Shown here: piece after piece, positions 1 through 8,438 of the stretch
How positions within the stretch are numbered: the first letter of the stretch is position 1
Layout of the letters: each line of letters begins with the position of its first letter
Assembly: GCA_016712035.1 (NCBI GenBank)
Contig: JADJRT010000010.1
Coordinates: forward strand, 100,580 to 164,579
Length of the DNA stretch: 64,000 nucleotides
Direction of reading: 5' to 3'
Origin: Flammeovirgaceae bacterium
GTDB lineage: Bacteria > Bacteroidota > Bacteroidia > Cytophagales > Cyclobacteriaceae
Program-made: the position numbers and the translations under genes
The notes under the pieces: model-generated
The model's input: only the letters and a program-made list of their open reading frames with translations
The model's database searches: none
What the model was told of the DNA's origin: nothing

Positions 1-2
1 AT

Positions 3-1130
3 GCCATCTATAAATTGAGTAATACGGATCGAAAACGCGTGGGGGTAATAACCGGTCATCGCGAATTGGATAGCCTCCAGTTTGCGGGATTGAATAATGC
101 TTTATTGGATCAATACGATGTATTTAAAGTATCTCTATCATCCAAGAATCAAATTAGAAATTACGACTTATTGATTATTGCCAAACCGACTCGTGCTTTT
201 ACGGAAATGGATAAGTATAAGTTAGATCAGTACTTGATGCAGGGCGGCAAAATTCTTTTTTTGATTGACAGGTTGGATGCTGATATGAGCCACGCCTCGG
301 AGGAAGATTACTTTGCTTTTCCTTATGATCTTAATCTGGATGATCAGTTATTTAAGTATGGCGTGCGGATAAACCCGGATTTAATTCAGGACCGGGTATC
401 GGGAAAATATCACATTGTAATTGGTGGCGATCAGAATCAACCACAGATTATGCAACTGGATTGGCCTTTCTTTCCATTGGTAAATCAATATGCTACGCAT
501 CCTATTACACGAAATCTAGATGCCACTTTATTAAAGTTTGTAAGCAGCATTGATACGGTAAAAGCTGTTGACGTAACGAAGACGCCTCTACTCTTCTCAT
601 CACAATATTCAAGAAAAGTTACTGCGCCAGTGAAGGTGGGTGTAAATGACTTACGCAGGCAAATGCAGGCCGATGTTTTTGAGTCGGGTAGAATCCCTAT
701 TGCGTATTTACTTGAGGGAAACTTTACATCATTATTCAAGAATCGGTTTGCCCCAGAGGGAGTTGATACGGCCAGCTTTAGAGATCGCAGCGTTAAAACA
801 AAAATTATTTTAGTTGCCGATGGTGATATTGCAAAAAATGATGTTAATCCGCGCGACAATAATCCGCAATCGCTCGGCCTCGATCCGTTTACACATTATA
901 CGTTTGCCAACCAGGATTTATTAATGAACATGGCTGCTTATCTCGTGGAAGAGAACGGCTTGATCAAAGCCAGAAACAAGGAAGTAAAAGTTAGGCCGCT
1001 CGACAAAGAGAAAATCAGGGATACCCGATCTTTCTGGCAAGTCATTAATTTGGTGTTGCCCATGATCGCGCTAATCGTATTTGGAATAGTGCGTGCATAC
1101 ATTAGAAAATTAAAATATACCCGTTTCTAG
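3..1130 (+). CDS. gldG: GldG, gliding-motility ABC transporter auxiliary protein (5'-truncated)
   Basis: The reading frame is open to the left edge, so the N-terminus lies outside the window and only about 375 residues are seen. The visible part has an ABC-type auxiliary domain rich in alternating strands and helices, followed by one C-terminal membrane helix (FWQVINLVLPMIALIVFGIV) and a short basic tail ending in KLKYTRF. This matches GldG, which with GldA and GldF forms an ABC complex needed for gliding in several Bacteroidota. The next gene starts at the base after the stop codon, and its DUF4340 product is the usual partner of GldG. The family call rests on recognition of the sequence pattern and the neighbour. 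Other members of the same auxiliary family exist, but the DUF4340 pairing favours GldG. Confidence 0.85.
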   Translation, partial: AIYKLSNTDRKRVGVITGHRELDSLQFAGLNNALLDQYDVFKVSLSSKNQIRNYDLLIIAKPTRAFTEMDKYKLDQYLMQGGKILFLIDRLDADMSHASEEDYFAFPYDLNLDDQLFKYGVRINPDLIQDRVSGKYHIVIGGDQNQPQIMQLDWPFFPLVNQYATHPITRNLDATLLKFVSSIDTVKAVDVTKTPLLFSSQYSRKVTAPVKVGVNDLRRQMQADVFESGRIPIAYLLEGNFTSLFKNRFAPEGVDTASFRDRSVKTKIILVADGDIAKNDVNPRDNNPQSLGLDPFTHYTFANQDLLMNMAAYLVEENGLIKARNKEVKVRPLDKEKIRDTRSFWQVINLVLPMIALIVFGIVRAYIRKLKYTRF

Positions 1131-2069
1131 ATGCAAGAGAAGAGAAATTTAACCTTACTCGTATCGCTCATTGTACTAACCAGCATTTGTGCATCACTGA
1201 TGTTTTTTGATGGTGGGAGCAAAGAGTTTGACGTTGATAAAAATCTTTTCAAAGTATCCGACCAGACCGAAATTGATAGGGTACTTTTAACCATTTCGAA
1301 TAGGCCCCTTGAGATATCTTATGAAGGTTCAAAATGGATGGTGAATAAGTCGTTCGAGGCTGACCGCCAATTGGTAACAATATTCTTTGCAACACTCATG
1401 CAAACTGAACCTAAACGACCCGTGGGTGTAGCAGTACAGGATTCATTGACCGCGTATATGCTAAAAAATGGAATCAATGTAAAACTATATGAAGGAGAAA
1501 ATTTGGTTAAAGATTTTTGGGTGAGCGGCAACGATAGAAAAACGGAGACCTATTTTCTGCTTCAGGGCGATGAGATTCCTTATCTGGTAACTATTCCGGG
1601 GCACCGACTTTATATTGCGTCCCTTTTTGAGTTGCCTACCAATGAATGGCGGGATAAACGCATTTTCAATTTTAGATGGGAAAGCTTTAAGTCATTGACT
1701 GCTACTTTTCCAGGAGAACCTAAGGATAGTTTTACGATTTCTTTTCAAAATAAATATTTTGGAATTGAGGGCTTAGCCGAATCGGACACAACAAAACTTA
1801 ATGACTACTTAGATGCTGTATCTTTAATCAGGGGTAGCCGATTTCTTTCTACGGGCGAATCCCGTGTGTATGATAGCCTGCTACAAACCATACCTGAATT
1901 TTCTGTTGTGGTGACAGACATTGCTAACCGAACGTATGAAATAGAGGTATACCCAGCAATCAAATCAACAGGCGAAATAGTGGCCCGAATGAAAAACGAA
2001 ACAGGGGTTGTATTCGATCGCAAGGAAATCGCCTTAATTGCCCGAAAAAGAAGCTATTTTAAGAGATAG
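1131..2069 (+). CDS. DUF4340 domain-containing membrane-anchored protein
   Basis: A 312-residue protein whose ATG follows the gldG stop codon with no gap, so the two are almost surely cotranscribed and translationally coupled. Residues 6-27 (LTLLVSLIVLTSICASLMFF) form one N-terminal membrane anchor. The rest is a predicted periplasmic region with short repeated strand motifs such as RVLLTISNRPLEIS and TYFLLQGDEIPYLVTIPG, the pattern of DUF4340. Proteins of this type sit beside GldG-like ABC auxiliary proteins in many phyla. Their molecular role is not established; an accessory role for the gliding or export ABC complex is inferred from position only. Confidence 0.8.
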   Translation: MQEKRNLTLLVSLIVLTSICASLMFFDGGSKEFDVDKNLFKVSDQTEIDRVLLTISNRPLEISYEGSKWMVNKSFEADRQLVTIFFATLMQTEPKRPVGVAVQDSLTAYMLKNGINVKLYEGENLVKDFWVSGNDRKTETYFLLQGDEIPYLVTIPGHRLYIASLFELPTNEWRDKRIFNFRWESFKSLTATFPGEPKDSFTISFQNKYFGIEGLAESDTTKLNDYLDAVSLIRGSRFLSTGESRVYDSLLQTIPEFSVVVTDIANRTYEIEVYPAIKSTGEIVARMKNETGVVFDRKEIALIARKRSYFKR

Positions 2070-2150
2070 CACCTCTCTTTCTTGCATTTTTCAGATTGGT
2101 TTTTCTTTATAACTTTACCGCCCAGTAAAACCACAAACCACTGATTTACA

Positions 2151-3287
2151 ATGAAGTTTATTGTTAACTCAAGCTACCTACTTAAGCAGCTTTCTAACAT
2201 CAACGGGGTAATTACAACTAACCCAGTTGTGCCTATACTTGAAAATTTTCTCTTTGAGATCGATAAAAGCGGCCTGACCGTTACGGCTTCTGATCTTCAA
2301 ACCTCGATGATTACTGAGATAACAGTTGAATCTAAAGAGAAAGGGAATATCGCGGTGCCTGCTAGAATCCTTCTTGATACATTGAAGAACTTACCCGATC
2401 AGCCGGTTACATTTTCGATTGATGAATCGACTTATAGCATTGAAATCAGTTCTGACAACGGTCGCTACAAACTAGCTGGAGAGAACGCAACCGATTTTCC
2501 TAAGGTTCCGGCAGTATCCAACGATTTCTCGGCTACTATTTCATCAGAAGTACTAGCCCGTGCGGTCAACAATACCATTTTTGCTACCAGCAGCGATGAG
2601 TTACGGCCCGCTATGACTGGTGTGTATGTTAATTTGGGTGAGAAGAACACAACGTTCGTGGCGACTGACGGTCATCGTTTAGTGCGTTACCGCAGAACTG
2701 ATATTAAGTCGGACAACGGTAACTCAATTATCATTCCGCGCAAAGCGTTGAATTTATTAAAGGCAACCTTACCCACTGAAAATACCGATGTGAGCATTGA
2801 CTTCAACATGTCTAATGCATTTTTCAAGTTTGGCAATATTAGAATGATTTGTCGCCTGATTGACGAGCGTTTCCCGGATTACGAAAATGTAATTCCGTCA
2901 ACGAATCCTATCAAGATGACTATCAGTCGTACGGATTTGTTAGGTTCGCTCAAGCGGATTTCCATTTATGCTAATAAAACTACCCATCAGGTTAGACTTA
3001 AAATTACGGGTAGCGAACTTCAGGTTTCTGCGGAGGATTTGGATTTCTCCAATGAAGCGAACGAGCGTCTTTCCTGCGAACATGAAGGCGAGGATATTGA
3101 GATAGGGTTTAACGCAAAGTTCTTGATTGAAATGTTAACCAATTTGGATACCGATCAGATTAAACTCAATATGTCAGCTTCTAATAAAGCGGGCGTTATC
3201 TTCCCTTCGGAAAAAGAAAAAGGTGAGGATATATTAATGTTGGTAATGCCTGTAATGCTGAATCAATACGTACAGAATCTTTACTAA
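2151..3287 (+). CDS. dnaN: DNA polymerase III subunit beta (sliding clamp)
   Basis: A 378-residue protein of normal length for the bacterial beta clamp. It begins MKFIVNSSYLLKQLSNINGV and shows the three-domain clamp pattern: domain 1 up to about residue 125, domain 2 with FATSSDELRPAMTGVYVNL and FVATDGHRLVRYR near residues 145-180, and domain 3 ending VMPVMLNQYV. The VMPV segment with the C-terminal NQYVQNLY belongs to the hydrophobic pocket that binds polymerase and other clamp partners. The clamp encircles DNA and makes Pol III processive. The gene stands alone on this strand and ends at a strong hairpin shared with the convergent accC. The frame is intact. Confidence 0.97.
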   Translation: MKFIVNSSYLLKQLSNINGVITTNPVVPILENFLFEIDKSGLTVTASDLQTSMITEITVESKEKGNIAVPARILLDTLKNLPDQPVTFSIDESTYSIEISSDNGRYKLAGENATDFPKVPAVSNDFSATISSEVLARAVNNTIFATSSDELRPAMTGVYVNLGEKNTTFVATDGHRLVRYRRTDIKSDNGNSIIIPRKALNLLKATLPTENTDVSIDFNMSNAFFKFGNIRMICRLIDERFPDYENVIPSTNPIKMTISRTDLLGSLKRISIYANKTTHQVRLKITGSELQVSAEDLDFSNEANERLSCEHEGEDIEIGFNAKFLIEMLTNLDTDQIKLNMSASNKAGVIFPSEKEKGEDILMLVMPVMLNQYVQNLY

Positions 3288-3295
3288 AGTCATTA

Positions 3296-3330
3296 AACAA
3301 CAAAGCCCTCAAACGAGGGCTTTGTTGTTT
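3296..3330. terminator. Bidirectional terminator between dnaN and accC
   Basis: A perfect 15-bp stem (left arm 3296-3310, right arm 3315-3329) with an AAAC loop lies between two convergent genes. The core AAGCCCTC/GAGGGCTT is GC-rich and is flanked by A- and T-rich arms, so it can act as an intrinsic terminator on either strand. Confidence 0.85.
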
Positions 3331-3350
3331 TCAGGCAAGTCAAGTAGCAA

Positions 3351-4700
3351 CTATTTCAACTCATCAAAATTAAACGAGGTCTCTAAAAACTTAGTCGTAA
3401 ACTTTCCTGAACGGAAAATAGGATTGTCCATCAACTTCAAATGGAACGGGATGGTAGTCTTAACACCTTCAATAATAAATTCACTCAACGCGCGCTTCAT
3501 TCGTGTAATCACCTCTTCGCGCGACTGACCCGTTACAATTAATTTACCAATCATCGAGTCGTAGTTGGAGGGAATGGTATAGCCAGCATAAACATGACTG
3601 TCAATACGAACTCCATGGCCACCTGGCTTGTGCAGATTTATAATTTTGCCTGGGGAAGGACGGAAACCATTAGCAGGATCTTCTGCATTGATGCGGCATT
3701 CCATCGCAAATAAATTAGGATAATAGTTAGTGCCTGAAATAGGCACACCAGCCGCCACTTTTATTTGTTCTTTGATTAGATCGTAATTGGTTACTTCTTC
3801 CGTAATAGGATGCTCCACCTGAATACGGGTATTCATTTCCATGAAGTAAAAATCCCCATGTTTATCAACCAAGAATTCAATCGTGCCGGCACCTTCATAG
3901 TTAATTGCTTTAGCACCTTTAATGGCGGCTTCGCCCATGCGGTCGCGTAACTCCTGACTTACCACAGGCGAGGGAGTTTCTTCAACCAATTTCTGATGTC
4001 TCCGTTGTATAGAGCAATCACGTTCCGACAAGTGGCACACTTTGCCATATTGGTCACCAACCACTTGTATTTCAATATGACGAGGCTCCTCAACAAATTT
4101 TTCAAGATAAAGACCATCGTTACCAAAGGAAGCACCCGCTTCGCGCTTGGCATCATCCCAGGCTTTTTGAAACTCAGACTCATCGTTGATAATCCGCATG
4201 CCTTTACCGCCACCACCGGCAGTTGCTTTCACAATTACCGGATATTTAATTTTTTTGGCGATCTTCATTCCTTGTTCAACAGACTCTAATAGTCCATCAG
4301 AACCTGGAATACAGGGGACGCCTGCTTTAATCATGGTTGCTTTGGCTGTTGCCTTATCACCCATCGATCGGATCATGTCTGGAGTTGGGCCAATAAATTT
4401 TATTCCATATTCATGACATACTGATGAAAACTCTACGTTCTCTGATAAAAATCCATAACCGGGATGAATGGCATCGGCATTCGTGATTTCAGCAGCAGAA
4501 ATGATACGAGGGATATTGAGATATGATTCTTTGCTTGGCGGAGCACCAATACAAACGGCTTCATCAGCAAAGCGCACGTGAAGACTTTCACGATCGGCAG
4601 TAGAATAAACCGCTACCGTTTTTATATCCATTTCTTTGCAGGTCCGGATAACACGCAACGCGATTTCACCACGGTTAGCAATCAGTATTTTCTTAAACAT
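3351..4700 (-). CDS. accC: Acetyl-CoA carboxylase, biotin carboxylase subunit
   Basis: A 449-residue ATP-grasp enzyme that carboxylates biotin on AccB using ATP and bicarbonate, the first half of malonyl-CoA synthesis. Visible motifs are the N-terminal FKKILIANRGEIALRVIRT, HPGYGFLSEN, the glycine-rich ATP loop KATAGGGGKGMR, the active-site segment FMEMNTRIQVEHPITEEVT and the C-terminal IDSHVYAGYTIPSNYDSMIG. Length is normal for a stand-alone AccC. It lies downstream of efp and accB on the same strand, separated from accB by an 88-bp gap holding a long imperfect hairpin. A propionyl- or pyruvate-carboxylase subunit would look similar, but the accB neighbour makes AccC the best call. Confidence 0.95.
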   Translation of the reverse strand: MFKKILIANRGEIALRVIRTCKEMDIKTVAVYSTADRESLHVRFADEAVCIGAPPSKESYLNIPRIISAAEITNADAIHPGYGFLSENVEFSSVCHEYGIKFIGPTPDMIRSMGDKATAKATMIKAGVPCIPGSDGLLESVEQGMKIAKKIKYPVIVKATAGGGGKGMRIINDESEFQKAWDDAKREAGASFGNDGLYLEKFVEEPRHIEIQVVGDQYGKVCHLSERDCSIQRRHQKLVEETPSPVVSQELRDRMGEAAIKGAKAINYEGAGTIEFLVDKHGDFYFMEMNTRIQVEHPITEEVTNYDLIKEQIKVAAGVPISGTNYYPNLFAMECRINAEDPANGFRPSPGKIINLHKPGGHGVRIDSHVYAGYTIPSNYDSMIGKLIVTGQSREEVITRMKRALSEFIIEGVKTTIPFHLKLMDNPIFRSGKFTTKFLETSFNFDELK

Positions 4701-4726
4701 AGAAATTAATTCAAGGTTAAAATTTA

Positions 4727-4781
4727 AAATTCAAGATATAAAAACTCTCTTTTGAAGATTTGAGTTTTGATTCTTGAATTT
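4727..4781. repeat. Long imperfect hairpin in the accB-accC gap
   Basis: Nested inverted repeats fill the gap between accB and accC: AAATTCAAGA at 4727-4736 pairs with TCTTGAATTT at 4772-4781, and AAAACTC at 4741-4747 pairs with GAGTTTT at 4762-4768. It is AT-rich and lacks a terminator-like T-tract placed for accC. It may be an intergenic repeat or a processing/attenuation element of the acc operon; function is inferred only. Confidence 0.55.
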
Positions 4782-4788
4782 CGAAAGG

Positions 4789-5333
4789 TTAATCAGGCTC
4801 AACAACAAAAAGAACCTGATCGTACTCTACCGGTGATGAGTTTTCAACCATCGCCTTTACAATCGTTCCCGATACTTCAGATTCGATTTCATTGAAGAGC
4901 TTCATAGCTTCAATAATACATACGGTTTGGCCTTTAGTCACTTTATCACCTACCGAAATAAGGGGCGGTGAATCAGGATTAGGCGATCGATAAAATGTAC
5001 CAATCATGGGCGATTTAATCTCCACGGTTGTTTTAGTTGCTGCTGGCTTATCAACTTTGTGGCAGCTGCCGGTGCTTGAATCGCTTGGGTTGCTGCAACC
5101 GGGGCAGCCATTATATGTGTTGGAGAAGAAGATTTCATTACCTTCTGATCCGGTTCACGCTTAACATGGATCTTAAGTTCTTTGGTTTCAATATCTACTT
5201 CGTTAAGGCCCGATTGAGCAATAAAGTCGATGAGGTCTCTAATTTCAGAAGTTTTCATTTCACTTTGTTTTTTTGTTTCAGATGACCCATTCGTGCTGGG
5301 TGATTTTGAAGGGATACTTTTTTTTGTTGCCAT
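4789..5333 (-). CDS. accB: Acetyl-CoA carboxylase biotin carboxyl carrier protein (frame broken)
   Basis: About 181 residues once a single frame break is repaired. The N-terminal part starts MATKKSIPSKSPS, holds the conserved IRDLIDFIAQSGLNEVDIE segment and an Ala/Pro-rich linker. The C-terminal part is the biotinyl domain with EAMKLFNEIES, whose Lys is biotinylated. The frame is lost near 5056-5058, a run of three T (AAA on the coding strand); one additional A restores TKVDKPAATK reading into VEIKSPMIGTF. Since accB is normally essential and both halves are well conserved, I read the break as a sequence error, not a pseudogene. It lies 5 bp downstream of efp and just upstream of accC, the usual order. 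Confidence 0.92.
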
Positions 5334-5338
5334 GATCT

Positions 5339-5902
5339 TTATTTAACTCGTTCTACGTACTCGCCCGTATCGGTTTTAATTTTAATATTGTCACCCGTGT
5401 TAACAAATAAAGGTACCCGAATTTCGGCACCCGTGTCAATAGTAGCCGCCTTAAGTGTACGAGTTGCCGTATCGCCTTGCATACCGGGTTCTGTGTAAGT
5501 GACATTTACAACAACATGAGAAGGTGGTTCCGCAGTAATAGGGGAGGTGCCATTTTCAAATGCGATTAGAATAGTTACTCCTTCTTTAATATACTTTACC
5601 GAGTCGCCCAGCAATACCTTATCTAGATAGACTTGCTCAAAAGTTATGTTGTCCATACACACCAAACTTTCGCCATCCTGATAAAGATATTGATACTCTT
5701 TCGTTTCTACCCGAAGTTGATCCACCGAATCACCAGGGCGAAAACGATTCTCTACGATTTTACCTGTTCTTACACTTCTCATTTTTACCTGGTAGAAAGC
5801 ACGTAAGTTGCCGGGTGTGCGATGTTGAAGTTCTTCGATTTGAACGACTTCACCATTGTACCGGATATAGTTGCCTTTACTGAGGTCAGAAACTGTTGCC
5901 AT
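5339..5902 (-). CDS. efp: Translation elongation factor P, with Asn at the loop tip
   Basis: A 187-residue protein with the three beta-barrel domains of EF-P. The final part (PLFVNTGDNIKIKTDTGEYVERVK) closely follows the classical C-terminus. EF-P enters the E site and rescues ribosomes stalled on polyproline. The domain I loop reads HRTPGNLRAF, so residue 32 is Asn where Escherichia coli has the beta-lysylated Lys34 and Pseudomonas has the rhamnosylated Arg. This copy therefore cannot carry either modification at that position; Arg34, two residues later, is the nearest basic residue. It precedes accB by 5 bp, and fabH is upstream on the same strand. Intact frame and normal length. Confidence 0.94.
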   Translation of the reverse strand: MATVSDLSKGNYIRYNGEVVQIEELQHRTPGNLRAFYQVKMRSVRTGKIVENRFRPGDSVDQLRVETKEYQYLYQDGESLVCMDNITFEQVYLDKVLLGDSVKYIKEGVTILIAFENGTSPITAEPPSHVVVNVTYTEPGMQGDTATRTLKAATIDTGAEIRVPLFVNTGDNIKIKTDTGEYVERVK

Positions 5903-5974
5903 AAAAAAATCAGACTTTAATTTACAAATGAATTGATTAATTACAATTTTCTAAATACGAGCGGTAAGTTGGCG

Positions 5975-6970
5975 TTAGCTATTGTAGGCCCACTTTACAT
6001 AAACGGAACCCCAGGTAAATCCGCCACCAAAGGCAGCCATTAACAGGTTATCTCCTTTTTTTAATTTCTTTTCAAAATCCCACAACAGAAGCGGAATAGT
6101 ACCTGCGGTGGTATTTCCATACCGCTCAATGTTCATAAGTACTTTTTCTTCACTAATTCCTACACGACTTGCCGTGGCATCAATAATACGCTTATTGGCC
6201 TGATGTGGTAAAAGCCAATCAATTGTTTTTGGTGTGAGGTTATTTCTTTCGGCAACTTGTGCGGCTACTTCGGCCATATTGGTGACTGCAAATTTATAGA
6301 CAGCGGCCCCTTCCTGATAAACAAAATGTTGTCGTGCATCCAAGGTTTGTGTACTAGCTGGCATACGGCTTCCGCCTGCTTTCATATGTAGATAGGATTC
6401 GCCACCGCCATCGCTTTTCAAAATCCAATCCATAATCCCCACATCTTCTGTAGTAGGTTCCAATAAAACACAACCAGCGCCATCTCCAAATATGATGCAG
6501 GTGGTACGATCTGTATAATCAACAATGGCCGACATTTTATCGCCACCAATGACAACAACTTTTTTATACACACCCGATTGAATGAAACTTGCACCTGTGG
6601 CCAAGGCGTAAATAAAGCCGGAGCAAGCTGCGCCCATATCAAAACTAAAGGCATTGGTAGCACCAATCGAAGTGGCAACAATATTAGCAGTAGCCGGAAA
6701 AGTCATATCCGGAGTAACCGTAGCAAAAATTACCAGGTCTATTTCTTTCGGATCAATTTTAGTTTTGGCAAGCATGTCTTTAACTGCTGCAATGCCCATG
6801 GTACTAACCCCCTGGTTTTCACCTTTTAAAATTCTCCTTTCTTTAATACCGGTTCTCGAGGTAATCCACTCATCGTTGGTTTCTACCATTGATTCAAGTT
6901 CCTTGTTTGTAAGAATGTAGTCGGGAACGTAGCCTCCTACACCTGTAATCGCGGCTTTTATTTTATTCAT
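5975..6970 (-). CDS. fabH: 3-oxoacyl-ACP synthase III (KAS III)
   Basis: A 331-residue condensing enzyme starting fatty acid synthesis from acetyl-CoA and malonyl-ACP. The catalytic triad is visible: Cys in FDMGAACSGFIYALATG, His in WLLPHQANKRI and Asn in ERYGNTTAGTIPLLLW. The N-terminal ITGVGGYVPDYILTN and TNDEWITSRTGIKERR are typical. The terminus GGGFTWGSVYVKW matches the family end. It heads a leftward group fabH-efp-accB-accC and is preceded by the hairpin at 7004-7038 that probably ends the DUF177-rpmF transcript. The frame is intact. Confidence 0.96.
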   Translation of the reverse strand: MNKIKAAITGVGGYVPDYILTNKELESMVETNDEWITSRTGIKERRILKGENQGVSTMGIAAVKDMLAKTKIDPKEIDLVIFATVTPDMTFPATANIVATSIGATNAFSFDMGAACSGFIYALATGASFIQSGVYKKVVVIGGDKMSAIVDYTDRTTCIIFGDGAGCVLLEPTTEDVGIMDWILKSDGGGESYLHMKAGGSRMPASTQTLDARQHFVYQEGAAVYKFAVTNMAEVAAQVAERNNLTPKTIDWLLPHQANKRIIDATASRVGISEEKVLMNIERYGNTTAGTIPLLLWDFEKKLKKGDNLLMAAFGGGFTWGSVYVKWAYNS

Positions 6971-7003
6971 ACTAAATAATGGCAGTTTGTCTCGCCTTGT
7001 GCT

Positions 7004-7038
7004 AAAAAAACAATGCCCGATTGAAATTTCAATCGGGC
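7004..7038 (-). terminator. Intrinsic terminator downstream of rpmF
   Basis: A perfect 24-bp palindrome (7015-7038, GCCCGATTGAAA and its complement) is followed on the minus strand by ATTG and a run of seven T (7004-7010). It lies between rpmF and fabH and should separate the two transcription units. Confidence 0.85.
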
Positions 7039-7129
7039 TTCAATTGTAAGTACGTTAGCTACTTTGTTTGTCGTGCTGACAGCCAAAGCAAAAATTACTC
7101 TTAAACTTTAAGGATACGATCATGGCGTA

Positions 7130-7321
7130 TTAAGCCAGTACCTCCTTCTCCATCACCACATTGCCTTTGTAAAATAACTTTCCTTCATGCCAGAAGGCAC
7201 GATGGGGCAAGTGGTTTTCTCCCGTTGTAGGACACACCGCCATTTGTTTGGCAGTCGCCTTATAATGGGTTCTTCTTTTATCTCTGCGGGTTTTCGAGGT
7301 TTTTCGTTTCGGATTCGGCAT
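7130..7321 (-). CDS. rpmF: 50S ribosomal protein L32
   Basis: A 63-residue basic protein beginning MPNPKRKTSKTRRDKRRTHY, the L32 signature. Like many Bacteroidota L32 proteins it lacks the full four-cysteine zinc site: a single Cys is visible in MAVCPTTGENHLPHRAFW. It lies 14 bp downstream of the DUF177 gene, the conserved yceD-rpmF pair, and ends before a strong terminator. Confidence 0.96.
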   Translation of the reverse strand: MPNPKRKTSKTRRDKRRTHYKATAKQMAVCPTTGENHLPHRAFWHEGKLFYKGNVVMEKEVLA

Positions 7322-7335
7322 AACCTATTCTTAAT

Positions 7336-7848
7336 TTATTTTAACTTTTTCAATTTTTCCCACCGTGGGTCTATGTTCTCTTTTACTTCGTTATCATCTG
7401 AGGTGCTATAAATAATTTGCACCCCCTGCTCATCTTCATTGTCTGGTTCATCCTGAAATTTCGGATGAATTTTTTTTATTGGAATTGCCAAGGCAACGAA
7501 TTCGTATACAAACTGCCCGATATCAATACTATCCTGATCATGGGTAATGATTACGATTTCGTCACTAACTTTGGCTTCATCACCATATTTGAATACAATT
7601 TTTCTGGTTTCTTCAATCGGAAAATTGAAAGGCTCTAACGAGCGATCGCACACCAAGTGAGCTTTGCCAGAAATCTTGAAATCAATCTCAATGAACGTTT
7701 CCCTTTTGTCTAAAACAATCCGCACATCAAAATCACCACCCGAAATCACCTCTTTCCCATACTTTTCAAAAAAGCTATCTGCTAGCTTAAAATCGAAAAT
7801 ATGGGCCTTTTTGCTGAGCCCGATGATATTGATGCTAAATTCTTTCAA
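7336..7848 (-). CDS. DUF177 (YceD) family protein
   Basis: A 170-residue acidic protein. The central segment KAHLVCDRSLEPFNFPIEE followed by IVFKYGDEA is the DUF177/YceD signature, with the conserved Cys-Asp-Arg. In bacteria and plastids this family is linked to 23S rRNA accumulation, and the gene almost always precedes rpmF, as here. The C-terminus is charged (DNEVKENIDPRWEKLKKLK) and holds the usual DPRWEKL motif. Start chosen at MKEFSINIIGLSKK, the only ATG that leaves the family N-terminus complete. Confidence 0.88.
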   Translation of the reverse strand: MKEFSINIIGLSKKAHIFDFKLADSFFEKYGKEVISGGDFDVRIVLDKRETFIEIDFKISGKAHLVCDRSLEPFNFPIEETRKIVFKYGDEAKVSDEIVIITHDQDSIDIGQFVYEFVALAIPIKKIHPKFQDEPDNEDEQGVQIIYSTSDDNEVKENIDPRWEKLKKLK

Positions 7849-7962
7849 CCCAAAGGGTTTTAAAATGAGCGGGCAAATTTATCAGTATTTATTGGATTTA
7901 TGCCTTTTGTCTTGGGGAATTTTAAGATAGATGTGAATTTATCCTTAAAAAAGGGCATTTAT

Positions 7963-8349
7963 TTACCAATACTCGGTAAACGCAACAGTTTTTAATTCTG
8001 AACCAGACTTTTTGGTCAAATTTTCAATTAAAAAATCAACTACATTCTTTTTGAAACCCAATTTTATAGCAATGCTCTTGGTAAAAATGACCTCACTTTC
8101 AAAAACCTTTTGATCGACAAAAATCAGTTCAATACAATCCATTAAATAATCGAATTTCTGGTCGTTTGAAAGGGCACCTAGTGAATCAATAGGCTCAGGA
8201 TTGCGAATTAACTGGTTCACTTCTTCTTCAGGAAACTTTCGGTCTTGCGCGATCTTAAGAATCATCTCTCGTTCAGCTTTTGCGAAATGTTTATCCGCTT
8301 CGGCTAATTGTATAAGAATGTTTAGCTTTTTTTTGGTAACAATATCCAT
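7963..8349 (-). CDS. TerB-like helical protein
   Basis: A 128-residue all-helical, charged protein with no signal peptide or membrane segment. The opening helix pair (LIQLAEADKHFAKAEREMILKIA) and the acidic Asp/Glu pattern resemble the TerB tellurite-resistance-like fold, which is widespread and often has no link to tellurite. It lies between pdxA (upstream) and the DUF177-rpmF pair, on the same strand. No function can be assigned from sequence; the family call is by pattern and is moderate. Confidence 0.6.
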   Translation of the reverse strand: MDIVTKKKLNILIQLAEADKHFAKAEREMILKIAQDRKFPEEEVNQLIRNPEPIDSLGALSNDQKFDYLMDCIELIFVDQKVFESEVIFTKSIAIKLGFKKNVVDFLIENLTKKSGSELKTVAFTEYW

Positions 8350-8438
8350 TTCATTCCGCTGTGGGATTCAAATCTAACATTAATTGCTTTTTTAACCGGT
8401 TAAAGATGCTAAAAGGTTAAAATACCATGTAAGGTTCC

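Noticed and set aside
485..859. Minus-strand 124-codon ORF within gldG
   Set aside because: Shadow of the gldG frame; no family pattern, no regulatory context.
3996..4416. Plus-strand ORFs opposite accC
   Set aside because: Shadows of a strongly conserved biotin carboxylase gene.
4789..5333. Programmed frameshift in accB (also considered for sppA, metG, rplY, ppc)
   Set aside because: The breaks lie at varied sites without a shared slippery heptamer and stem, and both directions of shift occur; random homopolymer errors explain them better.
7963..8349. Tellurite resistance function for the TerB-like gene
   Set aside because: Only a fold-level resemblance; no other ter genes are present.
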